A stretch of 64,000 nt of DNA from Labrenzia sp. OB1 (GCF_001624695.1 NZ_JSEP01000004.1:248001-312000); one strand, 5' to 3'; numbered from the stretch's first letter, positions 37,038 through 46,520 are shown. A program made the numbers and translations. The notes: generated by a model from the sequence alone, not told the origin.

Positions 37038-38648
37038 TTATTCCGCCGCGAGCCTCAGGGCCGGGGCGGCGCTGAGAACCGCGCCGTCCACGTGAGCCTC
37101 AAAGGCTTCGAAGTTACTCACGAACATCTGCACCAGTTTCGCAGCCTGCGCGTCGTAGGCGTCCTTGTCGCTCCAGGTTTCCCGGGGTGTGAGGATTCTG
37201 TCCTCCACACCTTCAACCGCGACCGGAACCTCGAAGCCGAAATTCGCGTCGGTGCGGAACTCCGCCTGTTTCAGGCTGCCGGAGAGGGCTGCCTGCAACA
37301 GGGTGCGGGTGGCCTTGATCGGCATGCGCTGTCCGATGCCGTAAGCGCCGCCGGTCCAACCGGTATTGACCAGCCAGCAATCCACATTGTGGCGGGCGAT
37401 CAGGTCTTTCAGAAGGTTGCCGTAATCGGAAGGATGCCTCGGCAGGAATGGTGCTCCGAAGCAGGTCGAGAATGTCGCCTGCGGTTCGGTGACACCTTTT
37501 TCCGTGCCGGCCACCTTGGCTGTATAACCGGACAGGAAGTGATACATGGCCTGGGCGGGTGTCAGGCGGGCGATCGGCGGCATGACACCGAACGCGTCGG
37601 CCGTCAGCATGATGATGGTTTTCGGCATCGGCGCGCGGCCGGTGGGGCTGGCGTTGGAGATGAAGTGGATCGGATAGGCCGCGCGGGTGTTCTCGGTCTT
37701 CGAACCGTCGTCGAAATCCGGAACCCGGTTTTCATCCAGAACTACATTTTCAAGCACCGTTCCGAAGCGTTGCGTCGTGGAGTAGATCTCCGGTTCGGCC
37801 TCAGCCGACAGCTTGATGGTTTTCGCATAGCAGCCGCCTTCGAAGTTGAAGACGCCGCTTTCACCCCAGCCGTGTTCGTCATCGCCGATCAGCGTACGGT
37901 CCGGATCTGCGGAAAGGGTTGTCTTGCCCGTGCCCGACAGGCCGAAGAAGATCGCCGTGTCGCCGCCCTCGCCCACATTGGCGGAGCAGTGCATGGGCAT
38001 CACGCCCTTGGCCGGCAGCAGATGGTTGAGCATCGTGAATACGGATTTTTTCATTTCCCCCGCATAGGAACTGCCACCGATCAGGATGATTTTCCGTGTC
38101 AGGTCGCAGGCGATCACCGTTTCTGTGCGGCAACCGTGGCGCTCGGGGTCACCCTTGAAGCTGGGCAGGTCGACGATGGTCATTTCCGGGACGAAGTTGG
38201 CCAGCTCACCGGTTTCCGGCCGCAACAGCAGATTGCGGATGAACAATGAATGCCAGGCATATTCCGTATAGACGCGCACCGGCAGCCGGTGTGCCGGATC
38301 AGCGCCACCGTAAAGATCCTGCGCGAACAGTTCCCGGCCTTCGGCATGGTCCAGGAAATCGCCGAGCAGCAGGTCGAACTGATCCCGGGAGATCTGTCCG
38401 TTGTTGTCCCACCAGACCGTGTCCCTGGTCTCGTCGTCGAGAACGACGAACTTGTCCTTTGGAGAACGGCCGGTATGAACGCCGGTTTCGGCGACGAGGG
38501 CGCCTCCGGATGTGATCTGGGATTCGCCGCGGGAAACGGAATACTCGTAAAGCACAGGCGCGTGCTGGTTCCAGTAGAGCGCCTTCAGACCCTTGAAGCC
38601 GAAGGTTTCGCAGCCATTGGAGGGATTTCTGACACCTGTTTCTTGCAT
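37038..38648 (-). CDS. pckA: Phosphoenolpyruvate carboxykinase (ATP)
   Basis: This enzyme converts oxaloacetate and ATP to PEP, the entry step of gluconeogenesis from TCA intermediates. From the ATG at 38648 it is 536 aa, the usual length. The kinase-1a P-loop [10 protein letters not shown] lies at 236-245, with the ATP-type signatures [20 protein letters not shown] and [13 protein letters not shown] near the N-terminus. It is divergent from chvI, with about 630 bp between. A LacI-type palindrome 150 bp upstream of the start is a likely control site. A strong terminator follows. Confidence 0.97.
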   Translation of the reverse strand: MQETGVRNPSNGCETFGFKGLKALYWNQHAPVLYEYSVSRGESQITSGGALVAETGVHTGRSPKDKFVVLDDETRDTVWWDNNGQISRDQFDLLLGDFLDHAEGRELFAQDLYGGADPAHRLPVRVYTEYAWHSLFIRNLLLRPETGELANFVPEMTIVDLPSFKGDPERHGCRTETVIACDLTRKIILIGGSSYAGEMKKSVFTMLNHLLPAKGVMPMHCSANVGEGGDTAIFFGLSGTGKTTLSADPDRTLIGDDEHGWGESGVFNFEGGCYAKTIKLSAEAEPEIYSTTQRFGTVLENVVLDENRVPDFDDGSKTENTRAAYPIHFISNASPTGRAPMPKTIIMLTADAFGVMPPIARLTPAQAMYHFLSGYTAKVAGTEKGVTEPQATFSTCFGAPFLPRHPSDYGNLLKDLIARHNVDCWLVNTGWTGGAYGIGQRMPIKATRTLLQAALSGSLKQAEFRTDANFGFEVPVAVEGVEDRILTPRETWSDKDAYDAQAAKLVQMFVSNFEAFEAHVDGAVLSAAPALRLAAE

Positions 38649-39281
38649 TGTTCCCGCAGTCCTCGTGATCTGGGCATGTTGCCGTCGAAGAATGGCAAGA
38701 AGTGCGAAAGTCAATTCTCGCCAGACCCGGCTGTAAGGGCTGCGACCGTAGTGGAATGGCAGAAGGGCAGCAAGACATCTGAAGGTGCTATGTCCTTGTT
38801 TAATCGATTAAAATATGATGTCCTGCATCAGTTGTTTAATTTGGATATCGAACTAAATGGCGACATCTTCGCAATGTTCGATTTGTCCGGAAAACCGAAA
38901 GAGAATGCGTTTGAAGCGCAAGTCTCATGGCGCGCGGCGGGGGCAAAACCGAGAATGAAAGAGCCCATTCCCGGAATCGAACAGGCGCGGCCGGGCAGGC
39001 GCCGGGTTTCAAATCGGCAGATCATGGCCTGTGGGTGGTCTGAAAGCTGAGGCGACTTTTCGTGGAAGCGCCTCTGGACCGCGTTGAACGGATCTGGCCG
39101 GTCTCTTGAAATTTCCCGGAACGATCCCCACCATGCAGGCAGTGTACCCGCCATTCCCGCTCCGGAGTATCGGAAATGGCAGATTGCCTTAATTTATGCG
39201 CATTTAGCAGGCCAAACGCTCTATGTTACAGTCAAGCCGATGCGTGCCATCGGTGCGTTGCCGGAAATGGAAAAATACAGC
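38649..39281. other. 633-bp divergent control region between pckA and chvI
   Basis: No protein-coding gene is supported. The region contains an AT-rich stretch (about 38790-38860) with the palindrome annotated separately, consistent with the pckA promoter. The part nearest chvI (39180-39281) should hold the chvI promoter. A GC-rich segment at 38960-39020 has tRNA-like fragments but does not fold into a complete tRNA. Confidence 0.5.
38799..38812. promoter_or_regulatory. LacI-type palindromic operator upstream of pckA
   Basis: The perfect 14-bp palindrome TTTAATCGATTAAA has a central CG, the hallmark of LacI-family operators. It sits about 150 bp upstream of the pckA start. In rhizobia the LacI-family protein PckR controls pckA. 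I recall its motif as being of this form, but that should be checked. The regulator gene itself is not in this window. Confidence 0.6.
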
Positions 39282-39980
39282 ATGCCGACAATTGCCCTGG
39301 TCGACGACGACCGCAACATTTTGACTTCGGTGTCCATCGCTCTGGAAGCCGAAGGATATCGCGTTCAGACTTATACGGACGGAACCTCGGCCCTCGACGG
39401 GCTGCAGAGCGATCCGCCGGAACTTGCTATTTTCGATATCAAGATGCCGCGCATGGACGGTATGGAACTGCTGCGCCGTCTGCGTCAGAACTCGGATCTT
39501 CCGGTGATCTTCCTGACCTCGAAAGACGACGAGATCGACGAACTGTTCGGCCTGAAAATGGGCGCGGACGATTTCATCCGCAAACCCTTCTCCCAGCGGC
39601 TTCTTGTCGAGCGGGTCCGTGCAGTGTTGCGCAGGGCGCAGCCGAAGGACGCTTCCGCACCGCGCGACGATGCGGACAAGCTGCTCGAGCGCGGCCAACT
39701 GGTCATGGACCAGGAGCGTCACACCTGCACCTGGAACAACAAGCCGGTGACGTTGACGGTAACCGAATTCCTTATTCTTTCCGCCCTTGCGCAGCGCCCG
39801 GGCGTCGTGAAAAGCCGGAATGCCCTTATGGATGCGGCTTATGACGATCAGGTCTATGTGGATGACCGGACCATCGACAGCCATATCAAGCGCCTGCGGA
39901 AAAAGTTCAAGGTGGTTGACGACGACTTCGACATGATCGAAACCCTTTATGGTGTTGGCTACCGCTTCCGGGAGGCTTGA
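39282..39980 (+). CDS. chvI: Response regulator ChvI (OmpR family)
   Basis: The DNA-binding response regulator of the alphaproteobacterial ChvG/ChvI (BvrS/BvrR) system, which responds to acid and envelope stress and controls envelope and metabolic genes. It is 232 aa from [10 protein letters not shown]. The receiver domain has acidic Asp8/Asp9, phospho-acceptor Asp52 in [10 protein letters not shown], Thr79 and Lys101. The C-terminal winged helix ends [19 protein letters not shown] and GVGYRF. An in-frame ATG at 39267 is an alternative. It is followed by chvG after 121 bp, which include three short direct repeats. Confidence 0.95.
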   Translation: MPTIALVDDDRNILTSVSIALEAEGYRVQTYTDGTSALDGLQSDPPELAIFDIKMPRMDGMELLRRLRQNSDLPVIFLTSKDDEIDELFGLKMGADDFIRKPFSQRLLVERVRAVLRRAQPKDASAPRDDADKLLERGQLVMDQERHTCTWNNKPVTLTVTEFLILSALAQRPGVVKSRNALMDAAYDDQVYVDDRTIDSHIKRLRKKFKVVDDDFDMIETLYGVGYRFREA

Positions 39981-39984
39981 GTCG

Positions 39985-40016
39985 GCCAGAAGCGGTCAGC
40001 CAGAAGCGGCCAGAAG
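39985..40016. repeat. Three short direct repeats between chvI and chvG
   Basis: GCCAGAAG occurs at 39985-39992, 39999-40006 and 40009-40016, each followed by a similar CGG/G context. The copies begin five bases after the chvI stop. They may be simple slippage duplications or clustered binding sites. Confidence 0.6.
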
Positions 40017-40101
40017 GTGTAGTCCGATCGGACCGAAGCATTTGATGAGGGAAAACCGGCCCACCGGCATCGTGGCACCGCTTGCCCTCGTGGTGGGGTA
40101 A

Positions 40102-41919
40102 ATGGCGGTTGAAAGCGAGAGCGCCGAGGCAGTTGCGGCTTCCGAACCCGCGAGCGGTTCGGAACGCTCCCGCTTGCGCCGTCTCGGCAACAAGCGCATC
40201 CGCCGCCGGCTTCTGAACCAGTTCGGACGCATCTTCGGCACCTATGTCCTGTCTTCCCTGACGCGTCGGATCATTGCGATCAACCTTGTGGGTCTGCTCG
40301 CCCTGGTGATCGGCATCCTCTACCTGAACCAGTTCCGGGCCGGTCTCATTGACGCGCGCGTGCAAAGTCTTCTGACACAGGGCGAGATTATCGCGGGTGC
40401 GATTGCCGCCTCGGCGACAGTCGATACGGGGACGATCACGGTGGATCCCGAGCGTCTGCTTCAGTTGCAGGCCGGCGAGAGCATCACTCCGACGGGCGAC
40501 GATCTGGACAGTCTCGATTTTCCGATCAATCCGGAACGTGTCGGCCCGGTTCTGCGCCGCCTGATCTCGCCGACCAAGACGCGTGCGCGGATCTACGATC
40601 CGGAAGGCATTCTGATCCTTGATTCCCGCCATCTTTATTCAAGTGCCCAGATCCTGCGCTTCGATCTGCCGCCGCCCAATGCGGTGGAGGAGGATTTTTG
40701 GGATACGCTCTGGCAATGGACCAAACGCTGGCTGCGGCAGGGCGATCTGCCGCTTTATCAGGAAGCCGGCGGCGGCGACGGGCGGGTCTATCCGGAGGTC
40801 GAGGCGGCGCTTGCCGGATCGCCCGCCAGTGTTACCAGGATTTCCCCGCGCGGCGAGCTGATCGTATCTGTTGCCGTGCCGATCCAGAGGTTCAGAGCGG
40901 TACTCGGCTCGCTGCTTCTGTCCACCCAGGGTGGCGATATCGACGCCATCGTGCGGGCCGAACGCATAGCGATCATCCGGGTGTTCCTGTTCGCTGCAAC
41001 GGTGACGATCCTCCTGTCAATCCTGCTTGCCGGCACGATTGCCGGGCCCGTCAGACGCCTGGCAGCCGCGGCCGACCGGGTGCGGCGCGGCTCGACCTCG
41101 CGCGAGGAAATTCCCGATTTTTCCGACCGTCAGGACGAGATCGGCCATCTGGCGCGCTCCTTCCGCGAGATGACCCACGCGCTTTACAACAAGATCGACG
41201 CGATCGAACAGTTCGCGGCGGATGTCGCGCATGAATTGAAAAATCCGCTGACCTCGCTGCGCAGCGCGGTGGAAACCCTGCCTGTTGCGAAGTCGCAGGA
41301 GTCGAAGGACCGGTTGATGGAGGTGATCCAGCACGATGTCCGTCGGCTTGATCGGCTGATCAGCGACATTTCGGATGCCTCCCGCCTCGATGCGGAACTG
41401 GCCCGGATCCAGGCCGAACCGCTCGATCTGGCCGAATTTCTGCGCAACATGGTGGCCGACTCCAATCAGAGGGCCGGCGCCGGAGAAGCCAATGTCAAGT
41501 TGACGGTCGCCGATGCTCCGGGAGCCAGGCCCTATCTGGTCCAGGGGCACGACATCCGGCTTGGTCAGGTGATCAGCAATCTGTTCGACAACGCCCGGTC
41601 CTTTTCGTCCGCCGACGGGACCGTCCGGGCGGATCTTGCCCGTGAGGGCCGGCAGATCAAGATCACGGTCGATGACGACGGTCCCGGTATCCGGGCCGAG
41701 AACACGGAACGCATCTTCGAGCGTTTTTATACGGACCGTCCCGACGGAGAAGGCTTCGGCAATAATTCCGGCCTCGGTCTGTCGATCTCCCGACAGATCA
41801 TCGAAGCCCATGGCGGAACAATTGTGGCGACCAATCGTCTGGAACCGGGTGACGGCGAAAAGCGTGAGGTCGCCGGCGCCAGATTCATCATTTATCTGCC
41901 TGCCGGAACTGGCAAGTGA
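40102..41919 (+). CDS. chvG: Sensor histidine kinase ChvG
   Basis: The membrane sensor partner of ChvI. The 605-aa chain has a long cytoplasmic N-terminus, TM1 (about 57-77), a periplasmic sensor of about 210 residues, TM2 (about 290-312), HAMP (313-366), a HisKA domain with phospho-acceptor His377 in FAADVAHELKNPLTSL, and HATPase with NLFDNARSFSS, DDDGPGI and GLGLSISRQI. In related bacteria ExoR represses the periplasmic domain; no exoR is in the window. Its stop overlaps the hprK GTG, showing tight coupling to the PTS genes. Confidence 0.95.
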   Translation: MAVESESAEAVAASEPASGSERSRLRRLGNKRIRRRLLNQFGRIFGTYVLSSLTRRIIAINLVGLLALVIGILYLNQFRAGLIDARVQSLLTQGEIIAGAIAASATVDTGTITVDPERLLQLQAGESITPTGDDLDSLDFPINPERVGPVLRRLISPTKTRARIYDPEGILILDSRHLYSSAQILRFDLPPPNAVEEDFWDTLWQWTKRWLRQGDLPLYQEAGGGDGRVYPEVEAALAGSPASVTRISPRGELIVSVAVPIQRFRAVLGSLLLSTQGGDIDAIVRAERIAIIRVFLFAATVTILLSILLAGTIAGPVRRLAAAADRVRRGSTSREEIPDFSDRQDEIGHLARSFREMTHALYNKIDAIEQFAADVAHELKNPLTSLRSAVETLPVAKSQESKDRLMEVIQHDVRRLDRLISDISDASRLDAELARIQAEPLDLAEFLRNMVADSNQRAGAGEANVKLTVADAPGARPYLVQGHDIRLGQVISNLFDNARSFSSADGTVRADLAREGRQIKITVDDDGPGIRAENTERIFERFYTDRPDGEGFGNNSGLGLSISRQIIEAHGGTIVATNRLEPGDGEKREVAGARFIIYLPAGTGK

Positions 41920-42383
41920 CCGGTCAGAGCATTCATGCGAACTGCGTGATTGTCGGCACCTTTGGCATGCTGATCCGCGGCGCGGCGGGAAGCGGCAAAT
42001 CCCTTCTTTCCGAAACCCTGATCGAAACGGCGCGGGCCAAGGGCAACTTTGCCTCGCTGGTAGCCGATGACCGTGTCTTGTTGCGCGCGCAGGGGAGCCG
42101 GCTTCTGGCGCGGTCACCCGAGACGATAAGGGGCAGGATCGAGATCCGCGGTTTCGCGCTTGAGGAAATGGCGCACGAGCCGGAGGCGCATGTTCGTCTG
42201 GTCGTCGATCTGAGGCCACTGGAGACTTTGGACCGGCTGCCGGAAACGGCGATTGCGCAGGAGCATCTGGAAGGTGTTCTCGTCGCGTTGATGACTTCTC
42301 CCTCAAATCGTCCCGACATCAGCTTGCGGCAGGTCCGCTGGGCCTTGCGCAAGCTTTTTCCCGGAAGTCCGGACTACATTTGA
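41916..42383 (+). CDS. hprK: HPr kinase/phosphorylase, short alphaproteobacterial form
   Basis: This kinase phosphorylates HPr on a serine and so couples the incomplete PTS to regulation. The 155-aa protein starts with GTG overlapping the chvG stop. It has only the C-terminal kinase domain: Walker A GAAGSGKS at 22-29 and Asp51/Asp52 in VADDRV as the catalytic pair. The N-terminal domain of the Firmicutes enzyme is absent, as is normal in this class. Its substrate HPr (43018-43302) retains the target serine. Confidence 0.94.
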   Translation: MTGQSIHANCVIVGTFGMLIRGAAGSGKSLLSETLIETARAKGNFASLVADDRVLLRAQGSRLLARSPETIRGRIEIRGFALEEMAHEPEAHVRLVVDLRPLETLDRLPETAIAQEHLEGVLVALMTSPSNRPDISLRQVRWALRKLFPGSPDYI

Positions 42384-42402
42384 GAGCGTCCGGGTCTTTT
42401 TT
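42360..42402 (+). terminator. Possible terminator overlapping the hprK 3' end
   Basis: CCCGGA (42360-42365) and TCCGGG (42389-42394) can pair across the end of hprK, followed by TCTTTTTT. The 23-nt loop is large, so termination may be weak. It would separate chvI-chvG-hprK from the EIIA-HPr message. Confidence 0.4.
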
Positions 42403-42605
42403 GCTTGCAAGTGACGGAACGGTTGAAGAGAGTGCTTCTGACTGATAAACGCCCGGCTCCGTCAAGAGAGCTTAACGCACTCCAGATCGACCGGTTTCTT
42501 GCGAAACCACGTGAAAGCGGAAATGTCGATCGATGTTTTAATGTTGGAGCCTCTCTTCTGCGTTCCGCTGAATGCAGGATGCTCTAGGATCAGGTCAAAA
42601 GACGT

Positions 42606-43010
42606 ATGATTGGACTAGTACTTGTTACCCACGGACGCCTCGCTGAGGAATTCAAGGCGGCGCTGGAGCATGTCGTCGGTCCGCAAGATCAGGTCGAAAC
42701 CATTTCAATCGGACCGGATGACGACATGGAGCAGCGCCGGCAGGATATTCTGGCCGCCGTCGAAGCTGCCAACACGGGCAAGGGCGTGGTGCTGCTGACC
42801 GACATGTTCGGCGGCACGCCTTCCAACCTTGCCATCTCCGTGATGGACGGCAAATCCGTGGAAGTGGTGGCGGGCGTCAATCTGCCCATGCTGATCAAGC
42901 TCGCCAGCGTCCGCGCCGACCGGGAACTGGCCGACGCCGTGGATGAAGCCCGCCAGGCAGGACAGAAATATATTTCTGTCGCAAGCCAGGTGCTTTCGGG
43001 ACAGAACTAA
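42606..43010 (+). CDS. PTS system EIIA component, mannose family
   Basis: A cytosolic EIIA(Man)-type phosphocarrier of 134 aa, with phospho-acceptor His9 in VLVTHGRLA and the conserved LLTDMFGGTPSNLA loop. No EIIB/EIIC permease genes are nearby, so it is a regulatory output of the PTS rather than a sugar transporter part. It is commonly called ManX in alphaproteobacterial PTS-Ntr clusters. It follows hprK by 222 bp and precedes HPr by 7 bp. Confidence 0.94.
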   Translation: MIGLVLVTHGRLAEEFKAALEHVVGPQDQVETISIGPDDDMEQRRQDILAAVEAANTGKGVVLLTDMFGGTPSNLAISVMDGKSVEVVAGVNLPMLIKLASVRADRELADAVDEARQAGQKYISVASQVLSGQN

Positions 43011-43017
43011 TACGAAT

Positions 43018-43302
43018 ATGACCACTGCAGCCCTGCTTGAAAGAAACCTGACGATTGTCAACCGGCGCGGGCTTCACGCCCGGGCCTCCGCCAAACTGGT
43101 AAAACTCGTTGAGACATTCGACGCCGAGGTTCATGTTTCCAAGGACGGCCAGACGGTTGGCGGGACATCGATCATGGGTCTGATGATGCTCGCGGCCAGT
43201 CCGGGGTGCTGTATCCAGGTTTGTGTGAGTGGAACGGACGCGGAAGTGGCGATGAGCGCGATTTCAGAGCTTGTCGAAAGCGGATTTGGCGAGACGGACT
43301 GA
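43018..43302 (+). CDS. Phosphocarrier protein HPr
   Basis: The small phosphocarrier of the PTS, 94 aa from the ATG at 43018; an upstream frame overlaps the EIIA gene and is rejected. The EI-dependent site His20 lies in NRRGLHARASAKL, and the regulatory Ser51 in GGTSIMGLMMLA is the expected HprK target. Both switches are therefore intact. Enzyme I (PtsP) is not in the window. Sometimes called NPr or PtsO in this class. Confidence 0.95.
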   Translation: MTTAALLERNLTIVNRRGLHARASAKLVKLVETFDAEVHVSKDGQTVGGTSIMGLMMLAASPGCCIQVCVSGTDAEVAMSAISELVESGFGETD

Positions 43303-43377
43303 GTTCGGCGGAGTCGTTCGACTTGCCTCGGGTCTGCCCGCCCTTCGGTGCGGTTTGTACCAGTTGCAGGAGCGCGC

Positions 43378-44667
43378 ATGGCGGACAGTTCAATCGATAC
43401 CACCCGGACCGTTCTCGCTCATGTTCATGAGGTTCTGGGGGCGGACTTCGCCTTTGAACTGGCTGACGGAACGCTGATACCGCCGGACGCACCTCGCGAG
43501 GGTCTGCGTCTATTCGTGTCCGATGTCGCCCTGCCGAGTCTCCTGCGCGCGCCCGGACTGAAAACCGTCATTGATCTTTACGCGGCCGGGGACATCGATC
43601 CGCGTGGCGGCACAATCTTCGATTTCGCCGACAGGCGGCCGGCGGTGAAAGGCCGGACGCTCTTCAAAAAACTCGACAAGCGCCTTTTGCTTGGTGCGGC
43701 CTGGAAGCTTTTCTTCGCGCCGCGCGGCGCGAAATCGCCAATTGGCGCGCTGGACAGCAAGAGCTCTGCCGCAGGGGCCGGCAGCGGCAAGGCGGATATC
43801 GCCTTTCACTATGATGTATCCAACAGTTTCTACCGGCTCTTTCTAGATCCGGAAATGCTCTACACCTGCGCCTATTTTCGTGACTGGGAAAACGACCTGG
43901 CAACGGCGCAGCGCGACAAGCTGGAGATGATCTGCCGAAAGCTCAGACTGAAGCCCGGCGACCGGCTTCTCGACATCGGCTGCGGTTGGGGCGCTCTTAT
44001 CTGTTATGCGGCGGAACATTACGGTGTCACCGCGATTGGGGTGACCCTCGCCGAGGAACAGGCGAAACTGGCCCGTGAGCGCATTCGGGAGCGGGGCCTG
44101 GAAGACAGGGTCAGCGTGGAGCTGAAGGACTACCGGGAACTGGACGGTCAGTTCGACAGGATCTCCTCCATCGGCATGTTTGAGCATGTCGGCCTGGACA
44201 ATCACGAAGATTATTACCGTCATGTCCGGCGCCTCTTGAAACCGCGCGGGCTGTATCTTCATCATGCCATCACCCGGCGCGGCAAAAAGGACTTCGCGAA
44301 GTTCCGCCGCAAGAGGCCCGAGTACCGGACCCTGGTGCGCTATATCTTTCCAGGCGGCGAGGTGGACCACATCGGTTGGACGCTGACCAATCTCGAGGCG
44401 CATGGTTTCGAGGTCCACGATGTTGAGGCTTGGCGGGAGCACTATGCCCGCACCACCCGCCTTTGGGCCGAGAATCTCCTGGCGGCGAAAGACACAGCCA
44501 TCGCCGAGGTCGGGGAGCGGAAATACCGTCTCTGGCTGGCCTATCTGTGCGGCGTGTCACTTGGTTTCCGGCGTGGCACCATCTGCATCTTCCAGACAGT
44601 CGCCTCCCGGCGCACCAAGGGCCCCTCCGGCATGCCGCCCTCGAGGGATGACCTCTACCGGCCATAA
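43378..44667 (+). CDS. cfa: Cyclopropane-fatty-acyl-phospholipid synthase family protein
   Basis: A SAM-dependent enzyme that adds a methylene group to unsaturated phospholipid acyl chains. It is 429 aa from the ATG at 43378, which has AGGAG at ideal spacing. The N-terminal lipid-binding domain (about 1-120) precedes the methyltransferase fold with motif I LLDIGCGWGALICYAA, the segment GVTLAEEQ, and ISSIGMFEHVGLDNHEDYY, which holds the bicarbonate/active-site Glu and His. It lies between the PTS genes and ahcY, so its by-product SAH can be recycled by the next gene. Confidence 0.93.
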   Translation: MADSSIDTTRTVLAHVHEVLGADFAFELADGTLIPPDAPREGLRLFVSDVALPSLLRAPGLKTVIDLYAAGDIDPRGGTIFDFADRRPAVKGRTLFKKLDKRLLLGAAWKLFFAPRGAKSPIGALDSKSSAAGAGSGKADIAFHYDVSNSFYRLFLDPEMLYTCAYFRDWENDLATAQRDKLEMICRKLRLKPGDRLLDIGCGWGALICYAAEHYGVTAIGVTLAEEQAKLARERIRERGLEDRVSVELKDYRELDGQFDRISSIGMFEHVGLDNHEDYYRHVRRLLKPRGLYLHHAITRRGKKDFAKFRRKRPEYRTLVRYIFPGGEVDHIGWTLTNLEAHGFEVHDVEAWREHYARTTRLWAENLLAAKDTAIAEVGERKYRLWLAYLCGVSLGFRRGTICIFQTVASRRTKGPSGMPPSRDDLYRP

Positions 44668-44722
44668 AGCGGTGGGGGCCGGGATATTTCAACCCAAGCC
44701 AGTTCAACTGCGGCTTTCATTA

Positions 44723-44782
44723 GGCCTGTGAAGTGAATTCGCTTCATTTTCGCAAACTGAAACGAATTCACTTCTTCAGGCC
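44723..44782. repeat. 60-bp imperfect inverted repeat between cfa and ahcY
   Basis: The left arm 44723-44746 and right arm 44758-44782 pair as GGCCTG/CAGGCC, AAGTGAATTCG/CGAATTCACTT and TTCA/TGAA, with only small internal bulges (tg vs ctt, and c vs a) and an 11-nt loop. No T-tract follows. It could be a transcript-stability hairpin for cfa, a mobile palindromic repeat unit, or a protein-binding dyad. Confidence 0.75.
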
Positions 44783-44863
44783 AGATCGAGAGGGAAGTGG
44801 GTCTTAGCTAGAGGGCCTGCTTGTCGCCCAGCTGTGAGCTCCGAGGGGCATGGCGTTATAGAT

Positions 44864-44893
44864 TTGAAAAGGATATAAAGAATTCTTTATATC
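44864..44893 (+). promoter_or_regulatory. Candidate ahcY promoter with a 22-bp perfect palindromic operator
   Basis: GATATAAAGAA (44872-44882) is followed directly by its exact reverse complement (44883-44893). The palindrome spans a possible promoter made of TTGAAA (44864-44869) and a TATATC -10 at 44888-44893. Placement between and over the hexamers fits repression. SahR, an ArsR-family regulator responding to S-adenosylhomocysteine, is known to control ahcY in Proteobacteria and is the leading candidate. The match to its exact motif needs checking. Confidence 0.6.
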
Positions 44894-45067
44894 TTTATTG
44901 CATGATGTCTCCGCTGGGGCTATAAACCCTCCCAATGATATCCGGCAGATGCCGGACATCGGAAGACAGTGACCGGACAGCCCCATCGGCTCTCCTTCCC
45001 GTCAGAAGGATCGGTCGCCTTCAAAAGGCCCGGCGTTTTAAGCTGGCTCCAAAAGCAGGACACTTTC

Positions 45068-46456
45068 ATGACCGACTACATTATTAAAGACATCGGGCTC
45101 GCGGACTGGGGACGTACCGAAATCGAGATCGCCGAACACGAGATGCCGGGCCTGATGGCCTGCCGTGCGGAATTCGGTGAGTCCAAGCCGCTCAAGGGCG
45201 CCCGGATTGCCGGTTCGCTCCATATGACGATCCAGACCGCCGTTCTGATCGAGACCCTGACCGCGCTGGGCGCGGAAGTCCGCTGGGCCTCCTGCAACAT
45301 CTACTCCACCCAGGATCAGGCTGCCGCTGCCATTGCCGCCACCGGCGTTCCGGTCTTCGCCGTCAAGGGCGAAACCCTGGAAGAATATTGGGACTACGCC
45401 GACAAGATCTTCGATTTCCCCGACGGGGCGAACATGATCCTCGATGACGGTGGCGACGCCACTCTCTACATTCTGATCGGTGCGCGGGTTGAAGCCGGCG
45501 AGACGGATCTGATCGAGAACCCGACGTCGGAAGAAGAGGAATGCCTCTTCGCTCAGATCAAGAAGCGCATGGCGGCCAACCCGGGCTGGTTCACCAAGCA
45601 GAAAGACCTGATCCAGGGCGTTTCGGAAGAGACCACCACCGGCGTTCTGCGTCTTTATGAGATGCAGAAGAAGGGCGCGCTGCCGTTCCCGGCGATCAAC
45701 GTCAACGACAGCGTCACCAAGTCGAAGTTCGACAACCGTTACGGCTGCCGTGAATCCCTGGTCGACGGCATTCGCCGCGGCACCGACGTGATGATGTCCG
45801 GCAAGGTTGCCGTGGTCTGCGGCTATGGCGATGTCGGCAAGGGCTCCGCCCAGTCTCTGGCCGGCGCCGGCGCCCGCGTGATCGTCACCGAGATCGATCC
45901 GATCTGCGCCCTGCAGGCGTCCATGGACGGTTTCGAGGTCAAGACCATCGAACAGGCCCTTCCGGAAGGCGACATCTATGTCACCGCAACCGGTAACAAG
46001 GACATCATCACCTTCGACCACATGCGCGGCATGAAGGACATGGCGATCGTCTGCAACATCGGTCACTTCGACAACGAGATCCAGGTCGCGGCGCTGAAGA
46101 ACACCAGATGCCGTCCGGTCAAGGACCAGGTCGACATGTACGAGTTCCCGGACGGCAAACGCATGATCCTGCTTTCGCAGGGCCGCCTGGTGAACCTGGG
46201 CAACGCGACCGGCCACCCGAGCTTCGTGATGTCCGCCAGCTTCACCAACCAGGTGCTGGCCCAGATCGAACTGTTCTCCAAGGGCGATCAGTATCAGAAC
46301 GAGGTTTACGTGCTTCCGAAGCATCTGGACGAGAAGGTCGCGCGCCTTCACCTGGAAAAGCTCGGTGTCACGTTAACCGAACTGACGGACGGACAATCTC
46401 AATATCTGGGGATTAACAAGACCGGTCCGTTCAAGGCTGAACACTACAAATACTGA
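45068..46456 (+). CDS. ahcY: Adenosylhomocysteinase
   Basis: NAD-dependent hydrolysis of S-adenosylhomocysteine to adenosine and homocysteine, the step that clears methyltransferase product inhibition. From the ATG at 45068 it is 462 aa; the longer frame to 44969 runs through the leader. The NAD-binding [20 protein letters not shown], the substrate region around [17 protein letters not shown], and the C-terminal PFKAEHYKY that reaches the neighbouring subunit are all present. It has its own promoter/operator region and a terminator. Confidence 0.97.
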   Translation: MTDYIIKDIGLADWGRTEIEIAEHEMPGLMACRAEFGESKPLKGARIAGSLHMTIQTAVLIETLTALGAEVRWASCNIYSTQDQAAAAIAATGVPVFAVKGETLEEYWDYADKIFDFPDGANMILDDGGDATLYILIGARVEAGETDLIENPTSEEEECLFAQIKKRMAANPGWFTKQKDLIQGVSEETTTGVLRLYEMQKKGALPFPAINVNDSVTKSKFDNRYGCRESLVDGIRRGTDVMMSGKVAVVCGYGDVGKGSAQSLAGAGARVIVTEIDPICALQASMDGFEVKTIEQALPEGDIYVTATGNKDIITFDHMRGMKDMAIVCNIGHFDNEIQVAALKNTRCRPVKDQVDMYEFPDGKRMILLSQGRLVNLGNATGHPSFVMSASFTNQVLAQIELFSKGDQYQNEVYVLPKHLDEKVARLHLEKLGVTLTELTDGQSQYLGINKTGPFKAEHYKY

Positions 46457-46520
46457 TTGGGTGAAGGCGGGGCACCAGATGTAGTCATCGCCTTGATTCG
46501 GCACTGTGAACAAAAAAATG

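Noticed and set aside
38960..39045. tRNA-Sec-like fragments (a TTTCAAA loop with a central TCA, and a TTCGATTC element on the other strand)
   Set aside because: Anticodon-stem, T-stem and acceptor pairs do not form on either strand, and spacing between the elements is wrong. At most a relic.
44894..45067. SAH or SAM/SAH riboswitch in the ahcY leader
   Set aside because: The conserved core sequences of these riboswitches were not recognised; the palindromic operator explains regulation better.
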